From Phytomonas francai (taxonomy: Eukaryota > Euglenozoa > Kinetoplastea > Trypanosomatida > Trypanosomatidae), in NCBI GenBank assembly GCA_001766655.1, contig MJCC01000003.1:1316480-1380479 (forward strand): DNA of 64,000 nt, written 5' to 3'. Below, piece after piece: positions 28,186 through 37,703 of the stretch; the first letter of the stretch is position 1; every line of letters starts with the position of its first letter. Both the position numbers and the translations under genes were made by a program. The notes beneath the pieces are model-generated. The model searched no databases, was not told where the DNA came from, and saw nothing but the letters and a program-made list of their open reading frames with translations.

Positions 28186-29292
28186 TTATTCCACCACTTC
28201 AACGATTCTCAGTCGTCGTATAAGACTTTCTATCTCATGTATGCTGATTGTGATATTGTAATTCAATGCTGCACAAATCAACCACTCGGCCAGCAGTAAT
28301 TGAGAAAGCTCACAACCACATGCGCGAGCAACACCCACCGCGATGTCCTGTCCAACCGTCGTATTCCCCGGCGCCGCCATCCCAATCTTAAGGTTGAGCA
28401 GGAGGGAGGCCGCGAGAAATGGGTGGATGTTGTAGTACTGCAGGCTGAACACATTCCCACCTCGGCACACTGAGCACAGCGTCTGTAAGGAGCGCTCGAA
28501 AGGCGGGGCCTCAGAAGGCCCCTGGCGCGGCGTCCGCTGGCTCGGGCACGATGTGGTGGTTAGCAAACTCACCTCCGAGGAGACCGAGGACCTTTCAGTT
28601 GAGTGCGGGAAATACACCTTCGAATGCGTCGCTGGGTTTAGACGGCAGTCCATTTTTGAAAATGGCGGAGAGAAACCTAAGGGAAAGGCACCGTCCGCCA
28701 CATCGTGTGAAGCCAACACACCGGAAGGAACGTGTTGGGGAGAAAAAAACTCATCATCGACAAAAGGGCTCGGTAGTCGTGGTGCAGAAACTGGGATGCA
28801 ACAACCAGCTGGCACGGAATTCGTATTGCTGACAGTCAGGTCCTCTAACGGCTGCGCCAGAGAGCAATGATAGGAGCAAAGGTTCGTTTTCTGAACTTTT
28901 TCTATTAAGCAAAGACTACGAAACAGGATATCGATCGTCGCGCCGTAGTCAACAGAGATGGCAGTAAAAGTCGTGTCAATATAAGCTGCCAAGGATGAGG
29001 ACATTTGCTCTGGTGTACTGATGAGGTAACGGGAGGCATCCCACAACCCGGAGGTTGCGCAGCCCTTGCGTACAAAATATTTTGAAAAGTCTGTTGAATG
29101 GGGGGGTATCATAGCCATGGAGTAAGTGGGTAGTTTGTTAGCATCTTTTCCATGGTAAGTATGCAAAATCGACCTTAAAAGTTCTGCGGTAGGCTCTTGG
29201 TATGCATTAGGGCAGCAGCAGTTTTCGCAAACCCCCAGCTCAATGATATTTTTAAGGAAGGACGCGACTGAATGAGATAGTTTCTCTGTCAT
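28186..29292 (-). CDS. unknown protein, 368 residues
   Basis: It starts at the ATG at 29292 (the frame extends upstream only from GTG), with an excellent PPT and AG about 20 nt upstream. The N-terminal 150 residues contain a Cys cluster (CENCCCPNAY near residue 25) and look globular; the middle (about 165-265) is Ser/Pro-rich and probably disordered; the C-terminal 100 residues are helical (AASLLLNLKIG, LSQLLLAEWLICAALN) and end in IRRLRIVEVVE. No known domain is recognised and no function is assigned. Confidence 0.7.
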   Translation of the reverse strand: MTEKLSHSVASFLKNIIELGVCENCCCPNAYQEPTAELLRSILHTYHGKDANKLPTYSMAMIPPHSTDFSKYFVRKGCATSGLWDASRYLISTPEQMSSSLAAYIDTTFTAISVDYGATIDILFRSLCLIEKVQKTNLCSYHCSLAQPLEDLTVSNTNSVPAGCCIPVSAPRLPSPFVDDEFFSPQHVPSGVLASHDVADGAFPLGFSPPFSKMDCRLNPATHSKVYFPHSTERSSVSSEVSLLTTTSCPSQRTPRQGPSEAPPFERSLQTLCSVCRGGNVFSLQYYNIHPFLAASLLLNLKIGMAAPGNTTVGQDIAVGVARACGCELSQLLLAEWLICAALNYNITISIHEIESLIRRLRIVEVVE

Positions 29293-30429
29293 TTTCCCGA
29301 TGATACACACAAAGCTTTAAAAAAAAAAAGGAACAGTGGAAGGAAGCGCATCCAATGATGTAGAGTGAATATCGCTGAGAAAGTGGTGAAAAATGCATTA
29401 AACTATTGACAAAATAGGCTTTTCAAAATGCCGAATTAAGAAGTTGAACAAAATGCAAACAGTTGTTTCAAATGAAAGCGAAGTTATGGCTTCAATATTC
29501 ATTTTTTATCCTGTGTGCATACGCAAGGTAAAGGAATATGAGACACGCACATCGAGACGTTGTTCTTTTATCGTCTGATTAAAAGCAGATGAACTTGCCT
29601 TTATTAAGGCAATATTTTTAAATCGATGTGACGGATAAATTTCCTATATGCTTGCTAAGCACGGCATAGAAAACAAGGCAAATATGACGGATCCTGAAGA
29701 AAGCGCATCTCTACAGGCACCACGGTCAGGAGTTACTTGAACACTCCCATATCGTTCCAGACTGTATGAAGCCTTTCGTGCAAAAGGATGCAGATGAAGG
29801 TGATGGCAAACAAGATCGACATAAACTGTGAAGAACTGTACCTAGCCATTATTATCAGCTACAGATATCTGATGTTCACAAGAAACACCATGCTGGGTCA
29901 CAACACAGGGAAGAAAATTCTAGCAAATCACATCCAGTAGCCAATGTCTTCAAAATCAATAAAAATATGACCCTGCGGCGCGTGGAGAGGGAAAGAATAG
30001 CCCGCAAGATTGTGCGCAACAATCGCACAAATAACACGAATGCAGATACGAAATCATATTCACCCCCATACGGTGGTGAGATATTGATTATTATGAGCTA
30101 GCGCTTTGCGATGATGTTTTTTGGGATCATTTGTTTCATCTTTGAAGTGTGTAATAAAACATACTTCTTAAAATCACGAAAAAGACATCCTGGAGAGATT
30201 CTTTCGTCTCAGTCAGGGAATATAACAAAGGCAAGGAAAAAGGCAATGATATAAGGTCAAGCAAGGATTTTCAAAAATTAAGGACATATATATTAAGCAA
30301 AAATATCACGCATATATTTAGGATTCTGTCGTGGTGATACTTTTCTGTCCGACTTCTGTAGATATTTATCAGGTGACAGATGCCTCCCATCGATCTTACG
30401 AGAGGAGGAAAATTTCAAACTAAAGTGCT
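29293..30429. other. 1.1-kb spacer with candidate microprotein
   Basis: Contains the acceptor of the 368-residue gene at its left end, a possible 38-codon frame at 29733-29849, and another ATG frame of 37 codons further right (about 29970-30080). Pyrimidine tracts on the minus strand occur near 29910-29930 and 29975-29995, which may mark an extra transcript. Confidence 0.45.
29733..29849 (-). CDS. candidate 38-residue membrane microprotein
   Basis: The ATG at 29849 opens a 38-codon frame: a short polar start (MARYSSSQ), one hydrophobic helix (FMSILFAITFICILL) and a polar tail (HERLHTVWNDMGVFK). This is the layout of small single-span subunits of membrane complexes. Its length alone is not significant, because such frames occur by chance. 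Support comes from the long gene-free spacer, higher GC than the flanks and nearby pyrimidine tracts. One or two short upstream frames would precede it, depending on which AG is used. No family is recognised. Confidence 0.3.
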   Translation of the reverse strand: MARYSSSQFMSILFAITFICILLHERLHTVWNDMGVFK

Positions 30430-30864
30430 CTAAGTTGAAAAGGCTTCTTCCTCAAAAAGGGTGGGTGTTATTAAGTTTATGTACTTGCTGTTAACCATCG
30501 CAGTGGCGCAGCGGCTGACTTCACGGCGAACCCCACCGAATCGGCATGCGCGAAAGGCTCCCTTCTGTTCAGAATGTTCATTCATTGTGTCTGAATGCCC
30601 TGGCGGGATGGCCTCCAACCATTCATAATGCACAACATCTTCCAACATAAGGTCACCTCGGTCGCTGTCGACAGTGCGCAAGACTCCCTCAAGCTCTTCA
30701 CCTCGGACGGACAGCAGCACCGTCACTCGGCGGCCTTGCAGATTGTATAAAATGTCGTACGGAAGAATAATCGTCCGTTCGGACCTGCTACGATTTCCTG
30801 AGTTGATGCTAGGGCCTTTTTCGGATACGGATTCATTGATTAAGAACTTTACATTGGCGCTCAT
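30430..30864 (-). CDS. LSm5-like Sm-fold protein
   Basis: In this 144-residue protein, residues 31-75 form an Sm1 motif (ILPYDILYNLQGRRVTVLL, then GVLRTVD and LMLEDV) closest to LSm5 in pattern. After an insertion of about 35 polar residues, an Sm2-like strand pair MVNSKYINLITP ends the fold. LSm5 belongs to the LSm2-8 ring on U6 snRNA (splicing, including trans-splicing); related rings act in mRNA decay elsewhere. Deviations are Asp for the usual Asn in Sm1 and Ser for Gly in Sm2, plus a 30-residue N-terminal tail. The ATG at 30864 is the only candidate. The Sm fold is confident, the paralogue less so. Confidence 0.75.
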   Translation of the reverse strand: MSANVKFLINESVSEKGPSINSGNRSRSERTIILPYDILYNLQGRRVTVLLSVRGEELEGVLRTVDSDRGDLMLEDVVHYEWLEAIPPGHSDTMNEHSEQKGAFRACRFGGVRREVSRCATAMVNSKYINLITPTLFEEEAFST

Positions 30865-31210
30865 GGTAATAATATAGAGCCTAGAATTAGACTTGTAAAA
30901 ATCCGTATCCTTGGATTGAAAAACCTTGTCCTACCTAGGGTATGGGTCCGAATGTGTTGGCTGAATTCAACACCACAAGCTCAATCTCAGCACAAAGAAT
31001 CTAGAAAAAAAAGAATACAAGGAATAAAAAGAAGCTCTTAGCGACATAACATCCTTTCCTTAATTCACTTCACAAGCGGTGTGGGAGCCATAAACCTCAC
31101 AGCGGATGAAACACAGCTGAAGTGCGCCCTAGAATCGCGGTTGTTATAAAATCAGTATAAATAAAAAGGCAACGAATGAGCCGCGTGCGCTTCCAAGCCT
31201 CCCAGACCCT
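30865..31210. other. spacer
   Basis: Modest pyrimidine tract for the LSm gene, then the 3' flank of S14. No gene seen. Confidence 0.55.
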
Positions 31211-31645
31211 TTACAGACGGCGCCCCCGGCGAGAGCCCTTTCGGCGGGTGGAGTCGGTCGGGATCGAGGTGACGTCCTCGATGCGGCCGATTTTCATGCC
31301 GGCGCGGGCCAACGCGCGCAGGGCGGCCTGCGCGCCCGGGCCCGGGCTCTTCGTGCCCACGCCGCCGGTCGCGCGCATCTTGACGTGGAGGGCGTTGATC
31401 CCGCACTCCTTGCACCGCGCGACCACGTCCTGGGCCGCCAACATCGCGGCGTAGGGCGAGGACTCATCGCGGTCGGCCTTCACCTTCATCCCGCCGGTGA
31501 CCTTCACGAAGGTCTCGCGGCCGGAGGTGTCCGTCACGTGCACGAACGTGTCGTTGAAGGTCGCGTAGATGTGCACGACGCCGTAGACAAGCGTCTCCTT
31601 CGCGACGTTTGGGCCGTAGCGCTTCACTTCCTGGTTCTTAGACAT
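31211..31645 (-). CDS. 40S ribosomal protein S14 (uS11)
   Basis: The protein is 144 residues from the ATG at 31645 ([13 protein letters not shown]); a 7-residue extension in frame begins with GTG and is leader. The complete uS11 is present: [38 protein letters not shown], the [20 protein letters not shown] segment and the basic tail ending [11 protein letters not shown]. It lies on the platform of the small subunit. The gene is the sharpest GC-rich island in an AT-rich region, consistent with strong codon bias. PPT and AG are upstream at about 31667-31720. Confidence 0.97.
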   Translation of the reverse strand: MSKNQEVKRYGPNVAKETLVYGVVHIYATFNDTFVHVTDTSGRETFVKVTGGMKVKADRDESSPYAAMLAAQDVVARCKECGINALHVKMRATGGVGTKSPGPGAQAALRALARAGMKIGRIEDVTSIPTDSTRRKGSRRGRRL

Positions 31646-31959
31646 GTCTGTATTGGAGGGTTGCACCTGTTTATCAGATTAAGCAAAGTGGAAAGAGACA
31701 GAATAGACCTATTGGTCGAATCTCAGTCAAAAATACATGCCGCGTACATATTTTTCCTGCACAATTCATGCATCCGTTTCGAAATTCTTGTGTTTTTCCC
31801 CGTTGATTATTATACATTGAAAAGCTCCGACAAACACACAGATATATATATATATATATATGCATGTGCCAACGTATATGAAAATGAATACAGTGAAAAG
31901 AGAAATCAATGCACCTATACATATAGGCGCTCTGCTCTAAGCCAGGATCGCTACCTTCC
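31646..31959. other. spacer
   Basis: Strong pyrimidine tract for S14 next to 31690-31725, a TA microsatellite at about 31841-31862, then the 3' flank of the dynein light chain gene. Confidence 0.6.
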
Positions 31960-32334
31960 TCAACCCCAGTATATGCCAAACACGACAATGTTTACATGTA
32001 TATACTGGTTTGTGAACGTATGCCTTGCGTAGTTGTCCGCCTCCGGATCCCACAAGCAACGCGAACACACACGCAGGCCTTGATTTGCCGCCTCCGCAAC
32101 GACGCAGTGGGTGATAAGTTTGTACCGTTCATACCCCAGCCGTACTATGCGCTGCTGAATCTCGTTTCCTAGATCCTTAATAAGGGATTGCACCTCCTCG
32201 GGGACGTAGCGAGAATTCTCGCCGATTAACTCCCTGCAAACTTCCTGAATCACCTTTTCCACCTCAGACTTGCAAAACTTATCACCGGGAGCGGGGATAG
32301 CTAAAGCTTCACGATTTGTAGTGAGTGCAGTCAT
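31960..32334 (-). CDS. Tctex-type dynein light chain (DYNLT family)
   Basis: A 124-residue protein covering the Tctex-1 fold: an N-terminal helix (VEKVIQEVCRELIGE), LGNEIQQRIVRLGYERYKLITHCVV, then CLWDPEADNYARHTFTNQYIHVNIVVFGIYW. These are the conserved positions of the family, including the W-D-P-x-x-D and the terminal VFG strand. It acts as a light chain of cytoplasmic or axonemal dyneins, or of intraflagellar transport dynein; the subtype cannot be set here. ATG at 32334. Confidence 0.92.
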   Translation of the reverse strand: MTALTTNREALAIPAPGDKFCKSEVEKVIQEVCRELIGENSRYVPEEVQSLIKDLGNEIQQRIVRLGYERYKLITHCVVAEAANQGLRVCSRCLWDPEADNYARHTFTNQYIHVNIVVFGIYWG

Positions 32335-32777
32335 TTCGCCTCCAATTGGATTTATTATATGCTTTGAAGAATAAGTATCCTTTATTCAATTCAGCTTCAG
32401 CGCCTGATATCAATGTAGCTAGAAAAAGCTTTGACACTTACCGATTATATGTACTAAAGAGAAAAGTCTAATACGTCGGTAAACATGGAGTCCAAAATCG
32501 TTTTAAAAGATAACAAACAGGCACAAACATCAGCATGGGCTGGACTCAGTTCATGTGGAAGGAAATAGGCCTATTTGTATGCTTATGTTTATGGTATTAT
32601 TTAACAGTTGGTTTAAGCAGACTTTAAGCGCAACGTAATACTATTACTTACCTTTCCCCGCTTTTTCCTCTTGTGGAGGAGGTCGGTAAAAGGGTCATTA
32701 AGGACTTAAATTGTGTGCCTTCCTTTAAAACCGTCAATTTCGTACAAAACGAGACGTGATTTATTGGTCAGCAGTGA
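32335..32777. other. spacer
   Basis: Moderate pyrimidine tract for the dynein light chain and the 3' flank of the SDR gene. No gene seen. Confidence 0.55.
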
Positions 32778-35768
32778 CTACCAAGGGATCTCTCGATAAT
32801 CCTTAAAAAATTTCCCGTATGCAGTGCTATTGGTATAAATAAGATCAAGACAGCGAGCAGAAGCATCTACTTCATCCAGAGGACACAAAGCAAAGGTATC
32901 AGAGCGACGCTCCCGCTGAATTTTCGGAGACTCATCAGTTATCCATCCTGTATCTACAGAGTTCATGTAAATTCCATCCTTAGCGTAGTCCTCAGCACTG
33001 GTGCGGGTCATCATGTTCAATGCTGCCTTGGCCATATTCGTATGCGGGTGTGTTGTCTGCTTGAAGCGGTAGAACTGGCCTTCCATGGCCGAGACGTTGA
33101 TAATAAAACGAGGTTCGGGACGCACAGAGGGATCCCCGCCCTCGCCTTCGCGATTTGTAAGACAGGGTTTCAACTTACTGTTAAGGATAAAGGGTGACAG
33201 TGCATTGATAGCCATCACCTCCGCTGCCTCACTTCCTTGCACTTCTGCAAGCTTCATGACCCACGAATTCGTTTCACGGTGATCACTTTCTTCGGCCTGC
33301 ATATCGTAGCGGTCAAAAATAAGGGTACGGTCGGACACCACGTTTCTGGGAATCGCTTGCTTGGTGACAAGCGATAGATCGTCCTGCAAGTTTGTGCCCA
33401 CAGCCTCATGCATTTCAGGGGGAGAATTCTCTAAGCTGACTGTACGACCCTTCTCCTCACACGAGGCGGTCAGGGATAAATAAGGATGACTGTGGGGGTG
33501 ATGCTCAATCATCAGCGGCTGCCCCACCATGACCGAGGAGTGAGCAAGAAAGAAAGAGAACCACTCCTCGGAATAACGATCCGCTTCAATCACTCGTCGC
33601 AGGTCCGGCGAGGGGTTCGCCTCAATTTCACGGAGATGGGCTGTGTACTCCGGCGTGCGTGCAATGGTCTGCGCTGCATTATTGATGATTGCAAATAGTT
33701 TAGGATAACGCTGCCGGACAAAGCCGCAAAACTGAGTCACGACCCATAGATCACGCAAATCTAGGGAAAACAGTTTGAGTCGGTCTTTCCATACCTCATA
33801 ATCAGTTTCCTGTTGGAACCGCGCGACGGCTTCGTGGACAAAACGTGTCGTCCCCAACACGACAGCACCACATCGCAACAAAGAAAGAGCCATAGCATAA
33901 CCAATCTTAATACGGCATCCAGTCAGGAGCACCACCTTGCCCCGCAAATCCCGCGCCAAGAGCCGCTTGTTATAGTTAAACTCTCCGCAAAGATGGCACA
34001 TGCTGTAGTAGTACGGGTGCAGATCGTTATAGCGAACTCTGCACGTGCTGCAGCTCCTCCAGCGACTAAGCTTGAGGTTATCGTGCCGTTTGCAGGCATA
34101 CTGCTGAACCTCGTCAAAGATGCACCAGCCATCCGGCTCTTCAGATTCCGAAATGGGAGCACCCCGTTCAATTACAATCGGGGAACTACCGAAACCCACA
34201 AGCCTTTCGTTGGAATACAGACGTCGAGCGATAAAAAGATTCAGGGTGTGCTCGACAGAAAGCACAGATGTAGAGAGTAAAAAGTTCTCAGACGACTTTG
34301 ACTCGAATTGAACCGTATTCTCCTCACCCCCCTCCCTTAAGGCCAACTCAATCGCATCCAAAAGGCGCTGTGGGTCGGTGCAAACGCTGCAATTGGCTTG
34401 CAATTGGCTCCCCTCCGAAACGCCCTTGCTGCCTCGGACCAGGTCTCGCAGAAATTCTACCTCATCAAGACGCACAGGCTCCGACAAACGGTGCAGAATG
34501 ACGTCACGCTCACCGGCAGAGCGAAGGAATTGGGTCAAGTCATACGCACCACCACTGGCCAAACCTGCGGTGTCGGGGATGTCGGAGCTGCCGCCGCTAC
34601 CTTCGAGTGCAACCTGTGAGAGGAGTTTGCGCGCTATGGCAAGTTTGAACCCGCTGATATAGCTGCATTGCTCTTTTTGTGGAAGGTTCCGGGGCATGGA
34701 GCCCGAGAAGAGGGCTGGTGGCATCTGTGAGCTAAGTGCATGAGGGAGGTAACGATACACCTGTGCGGTAAGCTGGGTCGCGGCGACGTAATCAACCTCC
34801 TGTGGGTTAACCTTAGAAGCCCCCGACAGGCCTGTCGTTGCATATGGGAACATAGACGTTTCTCCTCCTACAGAAGGTGAGGAGAAATCATCGCAGCTGT
34901 CCTGATGAACTTTCCCAGATTGAGGGTACGTTTTATTGCCGCGTTTAGGGGTGTGCAAGGCGGCATCGGTCGTCTTGGCCCTTAAACGAGTCTCTGTTTC
35001 CTTCAGCTGGGGCGATGCAACAGAGAAGTTTTGTGGTGAGCTTGGCGATGCTGGTGTGTTGTCGATGGACTCAGAGCGAAGAACCCGCTGGAGCCGCAGT
35101 AAGTTCTCAAAGGCACCAATAAGACGAAGGAGATCTATTTCAGTCGCAGTTAATTCGTTGCCTTCCGTTTGCTCACGATTTTCCTTGGGAAGGTCGTCAA
35201 GTTTTACTGGCTCACTTAGTAGTGCATCGCACTCGGGCCTCAGAGATTCTACAAGGCCATCTTGCGGGTATGGCTCGCCGCATAGTAGAAGAGGCGAAGA
35301 GTCACTATCAACATCGGCGAGCGTAAGAGCGTTTAGCGCTTCGACCCGCTCGCGCTTCATGCCTGTACGACTGATTGCTTCGACATCCCTCATCCGCTCA
35401 TATCGCTTTCTTCGGTTTTTCTCTTCATTCATGATGGTTTTGTACACCTCACGATGCTCACGTTTTGTTTTGCGGTCGCGCGTAATCATAATGTACAAGC
35501 GGCTATCAGCGAGGTAAGGATCTCCGACAAAAAGAGACGGATTACGGAATAACTTGCTAACTACCTTCGTTGCCGATTGGAGCTCCGTAAGTGTGAACCC
35601 CCATTTTTGTTCGCGCTCAGACAAAGGCAACTCACTGTCGTAGCTCTCGTTGGGTGTCAAAAGAGCATAGACCGGGCCAGGAACCTCAGAAGCCTGCTCA
35701 GTATTACCCTTTTCGGTAGCGTTGCATGATGCTAAACAATCAGAGCCTGTGACGCTCAAGTCAGTCAT
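32778..35768 (-). CDS. zinc-ribbon/short-chain dehydrogenase-like protein with long N-terminal extension
   Basis: A 996-residue protein. Residues 573-594 hold two CxxC pairs (CSTC, CHLC), a zinc ribbon. Directly after it a Rossmann SDR domain begins: TGCRIKIG (616-623), NNAA (696-699), a Ser in INVSAMEG (S893) and Lys in HPHTNMAK (K914). The usual catalytic Tyr four residues before that Lys is Thr (T910). I recall the same HPHTNMAK pattern from a distinct plant/bacterial SDR group that also has the Cys-rich lead-in, so this is a family trait rather than decay. Residues 1-570 are charged and partly disordered, and a 100-residue insertion (about 750-850) lies inside the SDR domain. Substrate unknown. 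The ATG at 35768 has a textbook acceptor: PPT 35791-35809, AG 35788/35787. Confidence 0.8.
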   Translation of the reverse strand: MTDLSVTGSDCLASCNATEKGNTEQASEVPGPVYALLTPNESYDSELPLSEREQKWGFTLTELQSATKVVSKLFRNPSLFVGDPYLADSRLYIMITRDRKTKREHREVYKTIMNEEKNRRKRYERMRDVEAISRTGMKRERVEALNALTLADVDSDSSPLLLCGEPYPQDGLVESLRPECDALLSEPVKLDDLPKENREQTEGNELTATEIDLLRLIGAFENLLRLQRVLRSESIDNTPASPSSPQNFSVASPQLKETETRLRAKTTDAALHTPKRGNKTYPQSGKVHQDSCDDFSSPSVGGETSMFPYATTGLSGASKVNPQEVDYVAATQLTAQVYRYLPHALSSQMPPALFSGSMPRNLPQKEQCSYISGFKLAIARKLLSQVALEGSGGSSDIPDTAGLASGGAYDLTQFLRSAGERDVILHRLSEPVRLDEVEFLRDLVRGSKGVSEGSQLQANCSVCTDPQRLLDAIELALREGGEENTVQFESKSSENFLLSTSVLSVEHTLNLFIARRLYSNERLVGFGSSPIVIERGAPISESEEPDGWCIFDEVQQYACKRHDNLKLSRWRSCSTCRVRYNDLHPYYYSMCHLCGEFNYNKRLLARDLRGKVVLLTGCRIKIGYAMALSLLRCGAVVLGTTRFVHEAVARFQQETDYEVWKDRLKLFSLDLRDLWVVTQFCGFVRQRYPKLFAIINNAAQTIARTPEYTAHLREIEANPSPDLRRVIEADRYSEEWFSFFLAHSSVMVGQPLMIEHHPHSHPYLSLTASCEEKGRTVSLENSPPEMHEAVGTNLQDDLSLVTKQAIPRNVVSDRTLIFDRYDMQAEESDHRETNSWVMKLAEVQGSEAAEVMAINALSPFILNSKLKPCLTNREGEGGDPSVRPEPRFIINVSAMEGQFYRFKQTTHPHTNMAKAALNMMTRTSAEDYAKDGIYMNSVDTGWITDESPKIQRERRSDTFALCPLDEVDASARCLDLIYTNSTAYGKFFKDYREIPW

Positions 35769-36467
35769 TTCCCCCTTTCTGTGAACCTTAGAGAAGATAA
35801 AAAAGAAGTCTTTGACGGGACGTAAAATATTCTCCCGGTATAAGCTGCACGTATGCCTTTTTTTTTCGTTTTAGTTATGATGCCGCTTTATCTACGTTTT
35901 ACTGTGAATGTATATAAAAGCATAAAAAGAATTGGAAGAAATGCATTTAAATAAACGGTAGGCTTCAATGTGGAATATAAAGAACAAAACATAAATTTCT
36001 CCGATATCAAGTTCAGAAGTGAAAAACAAGGTCGATTTATTTTCCCTATTTTTTCTACCATTCAATCTCGCTCGATTAGACTTATTCACTGCTTTAGAGA
36101 ATACACCTGTAATTGTTTAATTCCGCTCCTTTTCTGATCTCAGATATTTTTAGTTAACCTTTGAAATAAACCCTCTGCGTGGCGCCTCTTTCTGAACTCA
36201 ACTCTTCAAGGGATGTTTCCATCATGCAATGTTGGTTGCCCCTGATCCTAAAACCAATCATAGGAAAAAAGGGAAATTGTAAAAAACAAAGCAATGACCC
36301 TTTGGACTGCGATTGTAGACAAAAGAACGTACAGATGCACAAGAAAAAAGGACTTGGAAACCCAGACTGAAATCCTCACAAATATTTATGAAAAAAATCT
36401 TATGTCGCCTCCTCTTACGATCATCGGACAACACATTAATAAATTTAAAATGCAGATGTCAGACATC
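35769..36467. other. spacer with two acceptor-like sites
   Basis: Besides the acceptor next to the SDR gene there is a second, stronger minus-strand pyrimidine tract at about 36262-36295, followed by AG and, at 36225, an ATG opening only 23 codons. This may mark an additional short or non-coding transcript, or be unused. Confidence 0.45.
35787..35809 (-). promoter_or_regulatory. predicted trans-splice acceptor of SDR gene
   Basis: The minus-strand tract cttcttttttatcttctct is followed by AG at 35788/35787, giving a predicted 5' UTR of about 18 nt. This is the usual spliced-leader addition signal in trypanosomatids. Confidence 0.7.
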
Positions 36468-37703
36468 CTAACCCATCGAAAGGGGATCCATCCCCATCTG
36501 CTCCATCATCATTCGCTGCATAAACTGATTCTGCTGCATCTGTTGCATCTGTTGCTGATATTCCTGTTCGTCTTTACGGCGGCGTTCCGCGATCTCAATA
36601 CGGTAACGGTCGAGCAAAGACGACATTTTGGACGCAGTCATCGGAATGCGAGAAAGCAAGCGGCACAAGACCTCCGCCCGGTTGCGCAGCGACTTTTCAG
36701 GCGACTGCATCCACAAGTCAAAAAGCCGTTGTGGAATAACACTAGAGACAAAATGAGTGAAGAACAACTCCCTGTGCTGACTCGAACCCGTCATGGTGAG
36801 GATAATCGTAAGAATATGATTAATGATCGTGGATTCCATGTTTAAATGAAGATTTTGTGCAAGACGCTCAACATTTTCCTTCGTGGCTAGTTCTTCTATC
36901 CCTACCTTCGCACGTATCATATAGCAAATGGTCTTGACGCAGTTCTCGATGATACTATGATTTTTGTGATCAAGAAGGCGGAAGAAGAAAGAAATGCCGC
37001 TATAGCCATCCGTCCCCTTCCCCACATTAACCGCGCCAATGTTAAGTGTGCAAACGTTTGCGAAAATGCCAGTGAGGGCACTGAGAAAAAGAATGGGGCT
37101 CTCCAAATCGATAATTCGGAGCATCTTCACGGTTGCTGGCATCTTAGCCAAGGCATACGCCCCTTCAGAGCCCTTTGGGACATCCGTGTCCAGTATCACC
37201 ATCGCTTCGTCCACATGCGTCAGAGTTTTCAGGGTGTCTGCGATTTCCTCCATAAGATCCTGATTTCCCTGACGATGGGCCTCGCTCAGAGAGCTGAGCA
37301 ACGTTTTGAAGGCGTCAAGCTTATACAATGTCTGACGACCGGCTGCATCAGCGCCGAAGACACGCGCTATCACCTTGAGTGAAATACTCACCGACTCCGC
37401 GTTGGACTCATCTTTAGCGAGCTTCACTAACTTTACAAGTGAAAAACCGTACTTGGATGCTGAGAGGCGGGAGGAAAACTCTTTCTTGATTGCATCCGAC
37501 TGCAGGCGGCCTAGGATTTCATGCAGAATCGCTACTCTCCCCTCCTCCTTCTTCTCAGCGTCCAGTCTCTTAAAGAGTGCGTGCATGCAAGATTGCATGT
37601 CATACATCTGGTGATAAACCGAAAAAAAAGAGGCAACTGAGAGACCTCCCAGGACTGCGTTAAAGAGGTATCTAAAAATAGCCGGATTTAGTGGGGACTC
37701 CAT
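36468..37703 (-). CDS. armadillo-like helical-repeat protein with N-terminal membrane segment
   Basis: A 411-residue protein. Residues about 7-30 (IFRYLFNAVLGGLSVASFFSVY) are a likely membrane anchor. Residues 40-370 are stacked amphipathic helices of armadillo/HEAT type. The tail (after about 380) is rich in Gln and Met (QQMQQMQQNQFMQRMMMEQM). An N-terminal anchor followed by a cytosolic helical-repeat domain suits a membrane adaptor, for example on the mitochondrial outer membrane or ER; this is inference. The ATG at 37703 lies 9 nt after an AG preceded by a pyrimidine tract. No named homologue recognised. Confidence 0.7.
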   Translation of the reverse strand: MESPLNPAIFRYLFNAVLGGLSVASFFSVYHQMYDMQSCMHALFKRLDAEKKEEGRVAILHEILGRLQSDAIKKEFSSRLSASKYGFSLVKLVKLAKDESNAESVSISLKVIARVFGADAAGRQTLYKLDAFKTLLSSLSEAHRQGNQDLMEEIADTLKTLTHVDEAMVILDTDVPKGSEGAYALAKMPATVKMLRIIDLESPILFLSALTGIFANVCTLNIGAVNVGKGTDGYSGISFFFRLLDHKNHSIIENCVKTICYMIRAKVGIEELATKENVERLAQNLHLNMESTIINHILTIILTMTGSSQHRELFFTHFVSSVIPQRLFDLWMQSPEKSLRNRAEVLCRLLSRIPMTASKMSSLLDRYRIEIAERRRKDEQEYQQQMQQMQQNQFMQRMMMEQMGMDPLSMG

